Shown here: piece by piece, positions 45,830 through 53,633 of the stretch
Position numbering within the stretch: the stretch's first letter is position 1
How the letters are laid out: each line of letters begins with the position of its first letter
NCBI GenBank assembly: GCA_022843585.1
Contig: JALHNJ010000001.1
Location: 1,116,001-1,180,000, forward strand
Source: Chitinophagaceae bacterium
GTDB lineage: Bacteria; Bacteroidota; Bacteroidia; Chitinophagales; Chitinophagaceae
Length of the DNA: 64,000 nucleotides
Reading direction: 5' to 3'
The notes under the pieces: generated by a model
Database searches by the model: none
The model's input: only the letters and a program-made list of their open reading frames with translations
Told to the model about the DNA's origin: nothing
Position numbers and translations under genes: made by a program

Positions 45830-46270
45830 ATGGGAGAAACCTGGAACAAAAAAGAAAGACAAAAGAAAAAAGACAAAGAAAAAAAAGAGAAAGCTGAGAA
45901 AATGAGAGATCGGAAAGAGAATCCGGGAAAAACCGGTCTTGATGATATGATGGCTTATGTAGATGAAAATGGCAATATTTCAGCCACCCCTCCCGATCCT
46001 AAAAAGAGAAAAGAAATCAAATTAGAAGATATTGAAATTGGTGTACCTGAATATGTACATTCAGAAGAAGACCAATTCCGCACCGGCAAGATCACCTTCT
46101 TCAACCACGAAAAAGGCTTTGGTTTTATTAAAGACCTTGTATCACAAGAAAGTATTTTTGTTCATATCAATAACCTTCCGGGTCCTGTAAACGAAAATGA
46201 TAAAGTGATTTTTGAAGTTGAGAAAGGTCCTCGAGGATTATCGGCTGTAAATGTAAAAATGGGAGAATAA
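45830..46270 (+). CDS. Cold-shock-domain protein with lysine-rich N-terminal extension
   Basis: A 146-residue protein. Residues 1-30 are almost entirely K, E, R and D and probably form a charged helix; residues 31-80 are acidic and likely flexible; residues 85-146 are a cold-shock domain with RNP1 KGFGFI (95-100) and RNP2 IFVH (109-112). Expected to bind RNA in the cytoplasm, with the basic arm adding affinity or ribosome contact (inference). Distinct from the 67-residue single-domain protein at 17525. A terminator follows about 50 nt after the stop. Confidence 0.92.
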   Translation: MGETWNKKERQKKKDKEKKEKAEKMRDRKENPGKTGLDDMMAYVDENGNISATPPDPKKRKEIKLEDIEIGVPEYVHSEEDQFRTGKITFFNHEKGFGFIKDLVSQESIFVHINNLPGPVNENDKVIFEVEKGPRGLSAVNVKMGE

Positions 46271-46319
46271 AAATTTCCTTCCCGTTTTCCAAACTTCAAA
46301 CAACAATTCCAATTTTGTT

Positions 46320-46350
46320 ACCAGCCGCAGTTATGCAGCTGGTTGTTTTT
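46320..46350 (+). terminator. Intrinsic terminator of the cold-shock-domain gene
   Basis: A 10-bp stem with one mismatch (46320-46329 with 46334-46343) around GTTA, then G and a run of seven or eight T. Confidence 0.85.
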
Positions 46351-46412
46351 TTATAAGAGGATTTTGCCAGCTATCTTATCCTATATATGAACTTTATGTG
46401 TGGTGAAAATTC

Positions 46413-46439
46413 AAAAAAAATGCAGGAATAAATCCTGCA
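46413..46439 (-). terminator. Intrinsic terminator of the gene at 46488
   Basis: TGCAGGA (46421-46427) pairs with TCCTGCA (46433-46439) around a 5-nt loop. On the minus strand the stem is followed by eight T (A-run at 46413-46420). Confidence 0.85.
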
Positions 46440-46487
46440 CTTTCTTGTTGAACGTACTACCAAAAAGGTAAGCAGTTCTGTAAATGT

Positions 46488-46898
46488 TTATTTTACTTCG
46501 GTAATAGCCAGATCCTGAACAAAACGACTATTCTGGCTTACTTCATAGGCTACTGATTGCTTTGTTTTTTTGCAATAAACTTCAAAGCGAAGTGTATTAT
46601 CACCAATTTCGTCTGTATTTAAAAGAAACTTTTTAGAGAAGTTTTCACTCTTAATACTTTCCCTGTATAAAGAATTTCCAGCTTCATCCAGGATAAGAAT
46701 TGTAAACTCGTCCTGTGCTGAACTTCCTGTAACTGTAAGTTGAAATACAGGTTGGTTTTTAATATTGCCAACAAATACTAACTCAGCAGGTACTAATGGT
46801 TTTTTTTCGATAGCCATTGCAGCTGGTGAAAGGGCTACTGTGAATACGGTTAAAAATGCAATTGCGATAATACGGTTGTTACTGAAGATCTTTTTCAT
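46488..46898 (-). CDS. Uncharacterised exported protein, 136 residues
   Basis: Signal peptide MKKIFSNNRIIAIAFLTVFT, then a compact beta-rich domain: ELVFVGNIKNQPVFQLTVTG, DEFTILILDEAGNSLYRESI and GDNTLRFEVYCKKTKQSVAY. The strand pattern resembles a single immunoglobulin-like or C-terminal-sorting-type fold, which is a guess. Common type of small periplasmic protein in this phylum; function unknown. Own terminator, apparently monocistronic. Confidence 0.65.
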   Translation of the reverse strand: MKKIFSNNRIIAIAFLTVFTVALSPAAMAIEKKPLVPAELVFVGNIKNQPVFQLTVTGSSAQDEFTILILDEAGNSLYRESIKSENFSKKFLLNTDEIGDNTLRFEVYCKKTKQSVAYEVSQNSRFVQDLAITEVK

Positions 46899-47515
46899 AA
46901 TTAAAGTTTTATAAGGTTAATAAAATAAAGTCCACGAAAAATTTGATGGAGGCAATCGCAATGAGGCAACAGGCAGGCAAAAGGGCAAGTGTAGTTATGG
47001 TTTCGGTTTGCTGCCAGTAAGCAGCGTTTCCAACTAAAAGCAACTTGAAATTGCTTTGATGATGTAAAAGTAATGGCGGGAAATCGGGCTTCCAAACCAA
47101 TATATTGCTCTTATCAGCATAGCCAAATCTGCCAATTGAAGCTCAATTTGTTCATAATCAAATATTTGTACTCATTCCATCACGGTATGGCCAAGGCATT
47201 TTTCATTCTCTTTTTCTGTTTTTCAGCATATAGGCAATTTAAAAGAGGCGACATTTCGGCTGAACCAGTTTTACCAGGTTATAAGTAATATATTTTTTTC
47301 ATCTAACTGGCTGATTTTCACTATTGGAACTTACGTGTTAGGAAAATAGTTATAACGGGATTTGGCAGGGTACAAAAAAATATTATCTTCAGCCGATTCA
47401 GGATTGTGCCGCATTGGCATAACTCACTTTCGCTCAACCATGTGGCGGGAATTTTGTTATTAGATAATATTGTTCAGAACCAGCAAAGGGGATGATCTAA
47501 AAAAAGGAGTTTAAA
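46899..47515. other. 617-nt intergenic region
   Basis: The largest gene-free gap in the window. Short frames of 60-75 codons on both strands overlap each other and have no coding look. The middle part (about 46940-47260) has a slightly higher GC content and may be a decayed gene. A Shine-Dalgarno-like AAGGAG lies at its right end and no strong hairpin terminator is seen. Confidence 0.5.
47504..47509 (+). promoter_or_regulatory. Shine-Dalgarno-like sequence
   Basis: AAGGAG lies 6 nt before the ATG at 47516. Such sites are rare in Bacteroidota, where most genes in this window have none, so it helps fix this start codon. Confidence 0.5.
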
Positions 47516-48088
47516 ATGGCATTTAAAAAAGATGATGTAATTATTATTGAACCTAAAGAAATGTTCGTGGGCAAAAAAGACGCCCCGGTTACTTTGGTAG
47601 AATTTGGTGAATATGAAAGTGAGGAGTGTGCTAAAGCAAATGAAATTGTAAAGCAATTATTGGAAGAATATGATGGAAAAATGCGGTTTCAATTCCGTCA
47701 CTTTCCACTTACATTGATCCACCAGCGTAGCTTAAAGGCTAGTGAATCTGCAGTAGCAGCAGGTCAGGAAGGAAAGTTCTGGGAAATGCATAATGTATTA
47801 TTCAGCAACCGTCGTAACCTCGGTACTACCAGTTTAAAACTGCACTCAAAGGAAGCCGGAATTAAGAATAAAAAATTCCTGGATGATTTGGTGAATGGTG
47901 TGTATGGATGGCAGGTGCAGGATGATTTGAAAGAAGGAATTAACAGGGGCGTAAAAGATTTGCCTACCTTTTTTGTTAATGATGTGCTGGTAACTGGCAA
48001 ACCTACTTTTGCAAATTTAAGTGCGGCTATTGAAGCGGCATTAAAGAAAACAAAGAAAAAGCCGGCATCAAGTAAGCAAAGAGCTTAG
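47516..48088 (+). CDS. DsbA/thioredoxin-fold protein with SxxC active site
   Basis: A 190-residue protein without signal peptide. The N-terminal beta strand PVTLVEFGEYESEEC is followed by helix and by PTFFVNDVLVTGKPT, with the cis-proline at P150: the DsbA/FrnE-type fold also seen as the C-terminal domain of some NhaA proteins. Where such proteins carry CxxC, this one has S35-E-E-C38, so only the second cysteine remains. It therefore may not be an ordinary dithiol oxidoreductase. A lysine-rich tail (KKTKKKPASSKQRA) ends it. Strong terminator downstream. Confidence 0.85.
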   Translation: MAFKKDDVIIIEPKEMFVGKKDAPVTLVEFGEYESEECAKANEIVKQLLEEYDGKMRFQFRHFPLTLIHQRSLKASESAVAAGQEGKFWEMHNVLFSNRRNLGTTSLKLHSKEAGIKNKKFLDDLVNGVYGWQVQDDLKEGINRGVKDLPTFFVNDVLVTGKPTFANLSAAIEAALKKTKKKPASSKQRA

Positions 48089-48110
48089 TAAAATACTAGT
48101 TATAAATAGA

Positions 48111-48144
48111 AAATCCTGTTTCAATTAAGAAACAGGATTTTTTT
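48111..48144 (+). terminator. Intrinsic terminator of the DsbA-like gene
   Basis: A perfect 12-bp stem (48111-48122 with 48129-48140) around AATTAA, followed by T. It can also work from the minus strand because of the A-run at its left. Confidence 0.92.
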
Positions 48145-48161
48145 ATTGTGCAATTGTATTG

Positions 48162-48539
48162 TTATTCTGATTCAGAAGAAGCTTCTCCCTCAACAGTAGC
48201 ATCAGTAGTTGATTCTACTACCGGGGTGATGTTCTTAAGAGATAATTGGAAAGAGCCATTCAAAGCAAAATCATAATCAAACTGACGTACCAGTTGGCGG
48301 GTCATTTCATCTTCCTGCAAAATGGTAGCTAGTTCCCTTGCCACCGGCGGTGGGCTGGTAACATTTTGTATACGGCCTTTATGCAAATTTACATTGAAAG
48401 TAAATTTAGCTTTACGTCCTCCCGCAGCTCTCTCAAAATCAGTCTTATTCATGTCCATGGTCTGAACATCGCCTGAGGCTGCCCGCTTCATTAGTATCTT
48501 GATAATCGGTAAGTATTTGTTCCAAACCTGGGAAAACAT
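48162..48539 (-). CDS. Uncharacterised protein, 125 residues
   Basis: Cytoplasmic by sequence. MFSQVWNKYLPIIKILMKRA opens it; a beta-rich middle follows (KAKFTFNVNLHKGRIQNVTS), and the C-terminus is acidic (VEGEASSESE). No family recognised. The even composition and the good terminators around it support a real gene. It lies 64 nt downstream of the 83-residue gene on the same strand and may share its transcript. Confidence 0.6.
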   Translation of the reverse strand: MFSQVWNKYLPIIKILMKRAASGDVQTMDMNKTDFERAAGGRKAKFTFNVNLHKGRIQNVTSPPPVARELATILQEDEMTRQLVRQFDYDFALNGSFQLSLKNITPVVESTTDATVEGEASSESE

Positions 48540-48603
48540 AACCGTGTAAATTTTGAAGATTATAAAATTACTGATTTAACAGTATAATTCAATGCGAAAT
48601 GGC

Positions 48604-48855
48604 TTATTGCTCAGAAAACCGGGTAAATTCCATACCATTGAATATTTTGGCCAGGCTAATGTCCTTTGTTTTTTCCCATTGTGGAAGATTTGCATGGGTG
48701 ACAATTCTCCAAAAGTTTTTTGATCTTAATTCTTCATAATCATTTCCTTTTACAAACAGGCCGGTAATAGTGCTGCGTGTTTTAAAATGAATATTTACAG
48801 CATTAGCTGCATGATTCTTTGTTTCAAGATATTTTGTTACTGCTTCGTTTGTCAT
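48604..48855 (-). CDS. Uncharacterised protein, 83 residues
   Basis: A small soluble protein: MTNEAVTKYLETKNHAANAV, then HFKTRSTITGLFVKGNDYEEL and WRIVTHANLPQWEKTKD. The middle looks like a small beta barrel or Sm-like fold (strand-rich with a G-x-x-V-K-G turn), a guess only. Upstream lies the terminator of the RRM gene, so it has its own promoter. Confidence 0.55.
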   Translation of the reverse strand: MTNEAVTKYLETKNHAANAVNIHFKTRSTITGLFVKGNDYEELRSKNFWRIVTHANLPQWEKTKDISLAKIFNGMEFTRFSEQ

Positions 48856-48875
48856 GTTTCAATTATTTAGGAGTA

Positions 48876-48906
48876 AGAAAAAAGGAGGGCTGAAATCCTG
48901 CCCTCC
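48876..48906 (-). terminator. Intrinsic terminator of the RRM gene
   Basis: GGAGGGC (48884-48890) pairs with GCCCTCC (48900-48906) around a 9-nt loop. On the minus strand it is followed by six T. Confidence 0.88.
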
Positions 48907-48941
48907 CTTGTACGTTTTATCTATAAATTAGATAGATGCGA

Positions 48942-49241
48942 TTACCAACGGTTGTTAGAGTTAGAATAAGCAGGCTTGCCTGGTCTTTCTGTTCTTTCTT
49001 CTCTTGGTTTAGCAACACTTACTTTAATAGAGCGGCCATCAACTGTAGCGCCATCTAATTCAGCAATTGCTTTGTTTGCAGCTTCGTCATCACTCATTTC
49101 CACAAAACCAAAGCCTTTGCTACGGTTTGTGTATTTGTCCATAATAACTTTAGCTGAAGAAACTTCTCCATACTCAGCGAAATAACTTTTTAAGTCTTCA
49201 TCCACTACGGCGAAGCTTAAATTTGAAACATAAATGTTCAT
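48942..49241 (-). CDS. RRM-type RNA-binding protein
   Basis: A 99-residue single RNA-recognition motif: RNP2 IYVSNL (3-8) and RNP1 KGFGFVEM (42-49), then a short flexible basic tail (REERTERPGKPAYSNSNNRW). These small proteins are common in Bacteroidota and cyanobacteria and bind RNA in the cytoplasm; several are cold-regulated. The 290 nt upstream hold no gene and give room for a long leader. Confidence 0.93.
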   Translation of the reverse strand: MNIYVSNLSFAVVDEDLKSYFAEYGEVSSAKVIMDKYTNRSKGFGFVEMSDDEAANKAIAELDGATVDGRSIKVSVAKPREERTERPGKPAYSNSNNRW

Positions 49242-49532
49242 GTAAAAAAATTAACTTTAAATAAATGCTTGAGAATAACGCAAGGGGTAAAGAAGACTAA
49301 CTATTAGCAGAAATGCGTAGAAAAAATCGTTCACTTACAAAATGCTGTTCGCTCAAATTAACTCTGCGAAGATAAGGATAAAATGCCAGTTTATTGCTTT
49401 TTATTATGATAATAAAAGCTCAGAGTGAATCACTAAATGTTTTCCACAAGGATGCGACGAACACAATCAATATGCCTGCTGGTTATCAGGGTTTTGATAA
49501 AACACTTTTTATATACTTAATGGTAGTAGTTA

Positions 49533-51947
49533 TCAGTTTGTTGCAGGTGGTTCAACATTAAACATATTATTGTTATCCTCTTTTTTACGAATGCCAAAAT
49601 TATAACGAAGGTTAATGCCAAACCGCCTTGTATCACCCTTGCGTAACCCACTGGCACTTACCGACCCCTGGTTAAGCGTAAAGTTGTTTTTGTTGGTATA
49701 GAACATATCGTTGAGGCTAATGGTAGCCACTAACTTTTCTTTAAAAAAACGTCTGTTGATACTAGTACTTAAAGAACCAAATGGACTGAGTTCATAAAAT
49801 TGTTGTTGCCCTTTCAAACGCCAAAAACCATTGAGTGTAATAACCGATTTTTTATCCAGCTTAAATGTTTGGTAGGTAAAAAATGTCCAGGTTCCTCTTT
49901 TAAATGACAAAGGTTTGTTTTCATATAAACCCTGGTAGAAATTATGATTGTATTGTGCGCCGGCTACCATAAAGTAACGACCTCCTGGTGGTAATGCACC
50001 TAATCCACGAAAATAAAACTCTTTGTTCTTGCCAAGATTATCATAGGTACGATAAGCCTGGCTTTGGCTGCTCGTATCATCCTGGTAAATTACATTGGTA
50101 AAAATATCTTTGGTATCATTAATACCTAATGCAAAAATCGGTCGTTCATCTACACTGATATTCGCTTCATAGTTTTGCGTAAACTGTGGTCGTAGTGATG
50201 GGTTACCAACTTCTGTGAGGTATTGATCTACAAATCGGGCAAAAGGATTTAATTGCTCATACACCGGACGGTTAATAGTGCGTCGATAAACCAGGTAGGC
50301 CCGCAGTTCATAGCCAGCTATTTTCATTATACCTTTACTGAGATAGATATAGGGAAATAAATCAGTACGCTGAATAGAAAAAGTGGTATCATCAGGAATA
50401 ATTTGCCTCCCAGTCATATTCGTATTCTCTAATCTAGTTCCTACTTTCACTACAAAATCTTTCCCCAATGTTTTTGATCCTTGCAGGTAAAGTGAATTTA
50501 TATTTTCATCATAGTTGAAAGTGTTAGTTCTACCAGGATCTTTCTGTCTATTTCCTAATGGCTTTTCTGAGTAGTAATCAGTAAGACTGTTAAACTGCAA
50601 AAAAGAAGCTTTAGCACCTGTTTCCAGGGTAAACTGGTTTTTTAATTTGAGCTTAAGATCCGATTGCAGGTTAAGATGATTTCTTTTATTATCACTGGTG
50701 CCATCACCTCCCGTTACAAAGGAAACAGGAATGAAGAAATCTGTGGTAAAAACCTGCTCTGATTTATTACGACTATGATTGAAGAAAATATCATTCACCC
50801 ACTCCGAACCTAACGAATCAATTTTTAATTTACCGGAAACAGCACTTCGGAAATTCAAAGCCGCACCATCGTTACTAACCAGGTTCAGGTTATCAGTTAT
50901 TATTTCTGTGGTGCTGATCTTCTTTATAATACTTTTATTGTCGGTGCTGTTTTTAAAATCATTGAGGCTTGTGCTGGTGCTAAAATCAAGGTCCCATTTT
51001 CTACCAGCAGGAAAAGCTATACTATAACCAACAAAATAGGTTTGCCCAGGGTATACGGTATAAGCATCCTGGGCCAAAACTGAATCGGGTGCAAACAAAC
51101 GGTCAGTGATTATTTTTTCATAACTATTTCTGCGGCTGTAATTGAGGTTTAGGGATGAACTTATTTTACCATCATTATTATTCAGGTTAAAACCTACAAA
51201 CTGGTTGCCATAAGTACCTTGTTGCATACCGGCAGTTGCACTACCCGTCATTCCTATTTTTACACCTTTTCGTAGTACCACATTTACAATACCACCGGTA
51301 CTGCTTGCATCATATTTTGCAGAAGGAGTTCTTACAATTTCAATTTTTGCAATCGCATTGGGAGGTAAGCTTTTAAGCATGGTAGCAATATCAGCTGCAC
51401 TCATTTTCATCTCCCGGCCATTAATTTGCACAGTAGCCGGACTCATACTGCTGATATAGATATTGCCATCCTGATCAACAAATAAACCCGGGGTTTTTTC
51501 AATTACTTCATAACCGCTGGTTGATGTAGCTACCAAATTTTCCGGGTCTACAATTGTTTTATCATCTTCCTGCCTCATCAATGGTTTTTGAGAAGTGATA
51601 ACCACTTCGCCTAGTGTTTTTCCAGCTGGTTCCGGTGTAAAGCTGAAACTGCTTTGATTACCAGTGATTGTAATTCTTTTTTCGAGTGGCTGATAATTAA
51701 TGGACGAAATATAAACAATGTATTGCCCATTTTTTTGCAAATTGAAAGAAGCGATGCCGCTGCTATCTGCCACTTTCGTTATTGTTTGTGTACTGTCGGT
51801 TCTGTTACTAACAGTAATGGATGCAAAAGCTACCGGCTCTTTTTTTTGTGTGACTACTTTGATTATAACAGGAATATCCTGTGCCTGCATAATCATCGTA
51901 ACAAATAAAAAAATTTTTACAAATATGATGCGTTTAATTTTCCTCAT
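49533..51947 (-). CDS. TonB-dependent-receptor-like outer-membrane beta-barrel protein
   Basis: An 804-residue outer-membrane protein. Signal MRKIKRIIFVKIFLFVTMIM; residues ~25-110 a carboxypeptidase-regulatory-like domain (PVAFASITVSN to YQPLEKRITI); residues ~115-230 a plug-type domain (GEVVITSQKPLMRQEDDKTI, TPGLFVDQDGNIYISSMSPA, ASSTGGIVNVVLRKG); the remainder a beta barrel ending NLRYNFGIRKKEDNNNMF. This is the OMP_b-brl_3 type, not SusC: no SusD partner is adjacent. The transported substrate is unknown. The C-terminus extends ~12 residues past the final barrel strand. Confidence 0.92.
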   Translation of the reverse strand: MRKIKRIIFVKIFLFVTMIMQAQDIPVIIKVVTQKKEPVAFASITVSNRTDSTQTITKVADSSGIASFNLQKNGQYIVYISSINYQPLEKRITITGNQSSFSFTPEPAGKTLGEVVITSQKPLMRQEDDKTIVDPENLVATSTSGYEVIEKTPGLFVDQDGNIYISSMSPATVQINGREMKMSAADIATMLKSLPPNAIAKIEIVRTPSAKYDASSTGGIVNVVLRKGVKIGMTGSATAGMQQGTYGNQFVGFNLNNNDGKISSSLNLNYSRRNSYEKIITDRLFAPDSVLAQDAYTVYPGQTYFVGYSIAFPAGRKWDLDFSTSTSLNDFKNSTDNKSIIKKISTTEIITDNLNLVSNDGAALNFRSAVSGKLKIDSLGSEWVNDIFFNHSRNKSEQVFTTDFFIPVSFVTGGDGTSDNKRNHLNLQSDLKLKLKNQFTLETGAKASFLQFNSLTDYYSEKPLGNRQKDPGRTNTFNYDENINSLYLQGSKTLGKDFVVKVGTRLENTNMTGRQIIPDDTTFSIQRTDLFPYIYLSKGIMKIAGYELRAYLVYRRTINRPVYEQLNPFARFVDQYLTEVGNPSLRPQFTQNYEANISVDERPIFALGINDTKDIFTNVIYQDDTSSQSQAYRTYDNLGKNKEFYFRGLGALPPGGRYFMVAGAQYNHNFYQGLYENKPLSFKRGTWTFFTYQTFKLDKKSVITLNGFWRLKGQQQFYELSPFGSLSTSINRRFFKEKLVATISLNDMFYTNKNNFTLNQGSVSASGLRKGDTRRFGINLRYNFGIRKKEDNNNMFNVEPPATN

Positions 51948-52089
51948 TCTGTGCTACGTTTTTGCCTTTTATATCCTGCCGTGTAGAAATCCTTCCACAA
52001 TATCGGAGTTATGAAGCGGTGAAAGTATCTAATCTTCTCCTAACAGCATAATGGCCTGATAGTTGGCAATCATAAAGAAAATTTAAATT

Positions 52090-52524
52090 ATGAAGAAAGC
52101 ATTTGCAATTTTATCTGCCGCAGCAGTAATAGCTACTGTAACTAGCTGTACAAGCGATAAAGACCGCTACATTAACCTCTCAACAGGTAAAGCCATAGAA
52201 GTTGAAAAAGATAATGTGACCGGTGCTATGGTTGATAAAACTACAAAAGAGCCTGTTTACATTTATGTGGATACAAAAAGTAAAGACACTATTTATGGAA
52301 AGACCGGTGAAGTAATTAACGGCCATGTAGTGTTGGGTAGCGATAAACAATATGTGTATGATAACGACATAAAAGTAGATGTGGATGCCAATAGTGTAGA
52401 ATATAAGGATGGCGATCAGAAAGTGGAGATAGAAAAAGATGGCGACATCAAAATAAAAGATGGTGATAATAAAGTGAAGATAGACGGAAAGACCGGTGAA
52501 AGAAAAGTAAAGAAAGACGATTAA
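52090..52524 (+). CDS. Lipoprotein with KxDGDxK repeats
   Basis: A 144-residue lipoprotein: MKKAFAILSAAAVIATVTSC carries the lipobox, with C20 as the acylated residue. The mature part is built of short strand-turn units with D, G and K: YKDGDQKVEIEKDGDIKIKD, then GDNKVKIDGKTGERKVKKDD. The spacing of these units suggests a small repetitive beta sheet. Function unknown. Divergent from the outer-membrane beta-barrel gene and closed by its own terminator. Confidence 0.7.
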   Translation: MKKAFAILSAAAVIATVTSCTSDKDRYINLSTGKAIEVEKDNVTGAMVDKTTKEPVYIYVDTKSKDTIYGKTGEVINGHVVLGSDKQYVYDNDIKVDVDANSVEYKDGDQKVEIEKDGDIKIKDGDNKVKIDGKTGERKVKKDD

Positions 52525-52563
52525 TTTTTGTTATGTGTTTTTCATGGAGTAATAAAAGCCAAC

Positions 52564-52598
52564 AAAGCCGCTAAGTAATTAGCGGCTTTACTTTTTTA
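52564..52598 (+). terminator. Intrinsic terminator of the DGD-repeat lipoprotein gene
   Basis: A perfect 11-bp stem (52564-52574 with 52579-52589) around GTAA, followed by AC and six T. Serves the convergent gene at 52615 on the other strand as well. Confidence 0.92.
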
Positions 52599-52614
52599 GC
52601 AAAGCGCAGGCTGC

Positions 52615-53058
52615 TTATTTCAGTTTATTGGCATGTTGTATTTTAGCCTCATCTACTGAATGAGTTTGATGTATATCTTTTTCTTTTTTGGATAACTCTG
52701 ATAATTCGATATAAAATTTTTTTAAGGTCTCTAACTCTGCTGCCGACAAATCCTCTACATCAATAAGCCTGTTGCTGGCATTTTGCGAAGCTGCGATCAA
52801 TTCGTTCAGCTTTAATTGTATGGCTGTAGTGTCTTTATTTTGCGATTGCTGAATTACAAACACCATCAAAAATGTAATAATGGTAGTGCCGGTATTAATT
52901 ACAAGCTGCCAGGTATCGGAGTATTTAAAAATGGGGCCTGTAACTGCCCAACCAATTATTACCAGCAATGCAAGTATAAATGCGATTGGCTTACCGGTTA
53001 CTTTCGTAACTTTTGCGGCAAAGCGTTCAAACAATGGGGTGTTATTTTGTTGCTTCAT
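52615..53058 (-). CDS. Low-affinity iron permease family protein
   Basis: A 147-residue membrane protein of the PF04120 type: two helices (KPIAFILALLVIIGWAVTGP and VINTGTTIITFLMVFVIQQS), then a conserved QNKDTTAIQLKLNELIAAS segment and a long charged, probably coiled-coil C-terminus. The family is named after yeast Fet4, but a transport role in bacteria is not established. Converges on the lipoprotein gene. Confidence 0.85.
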   Translation of the reverse strand: MKQQNNTPLFERFAAKVTKVTGKPIAFILALLVIIGWAVTGPIFKYSDTWQLVINTGTTIITFLMVFVIQQSQNKDTTAIQLKLNELIAASQNASNRLIDVEDLSAAELETLKKFYIELSELSKKEKDIHQTHSVDEAKIQHANKLK

Positions 53059-53126
53059 ATAATTTGAGTTGATAGTTTTTTGTTTGTATGTAGATCAATT
53101 CCGAATTTAGTGATTCTATAGCAGCA

Positions 53127-53633
53127 ATGATTACGTTTACAGCTACAATACACAGATTTGAAAAGCAGGGTGAAAAAACCGGCTGGACATATATTGATGT
53201 ACCCATTGATCTGGCACAAGAACTAAAGCCCGGCAACAGAAAGGAATTTAAAGTAAAAGGGAAACTAGATGCCCATTCAATTAAACGGGTGTCATTGCTG
53301 CCAATGGGAGGAGGCAAGTTTATCCTCGTTTTAAATGCAACTCTTCGCAAAGCCATTGGTAAAAAGCATGGCGCTACGGTAAAAGTGCAATTGACAGAAG
53401 ATAAAAGTGACTTTGTTTTCAATAAAGATTTTATAGACTGCCTGGATGATGAATCATCGGCAAAAGAATTCTTCCAAAGTCTTACAGGTTCTCACCAACG
53501 ATACTTTAGTAAATGGATCGACGAGGCCAAAACAGAGCCCACTAAAATAAAACGAATTGCCATGGCTGTAAATGCATTGGCAAAAAAATGGGGCTATCCT
53601 GAAATGATAAGGGCTTCGCAAGGGAAAAAATAA
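53127..53633 (+). CDS. DUF1905 / YdeI-OmpD-associated domain protein
   Basis: A 168-residue cytoplasmic protein in two parts. Residues 1-95 are DUF1905 (ITFTATIHRFEKQGEKTGWT, LLPMGGGKFILVLNATLRKA), and residues ~105-165 the YdeI/OmpD-associated helical domain with SHQRYFSKWIDEAKTEPTKI. The family has no firm function; names refer to a Salmonella gene next to ompD. Ends head-on with the peroxidase gene with no spacer. Confidence 0.88.
   Translation: MITFTATIHRFEKQGEKTGWTYIDVPIDLAQELKPGNRKEFKVKGKLDAHSIKRVSLLPMGGGKFILVLNATLRKAIGKKHGATVKVQLTEDKSDFVFNKDFIDCLDDESSAKEFFQSLTGSHQRYFSKWIDEAKTEPTKIKRIAMAVNALAKKWGYPEMIRASQGKK

Noticed and set aside
46901-47288. Three overlapping frames of 63-71 codons in the 617-nt gap
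   Set aside because: They overlap on opposite strands and none shows coding character, a promoter or a known motif.
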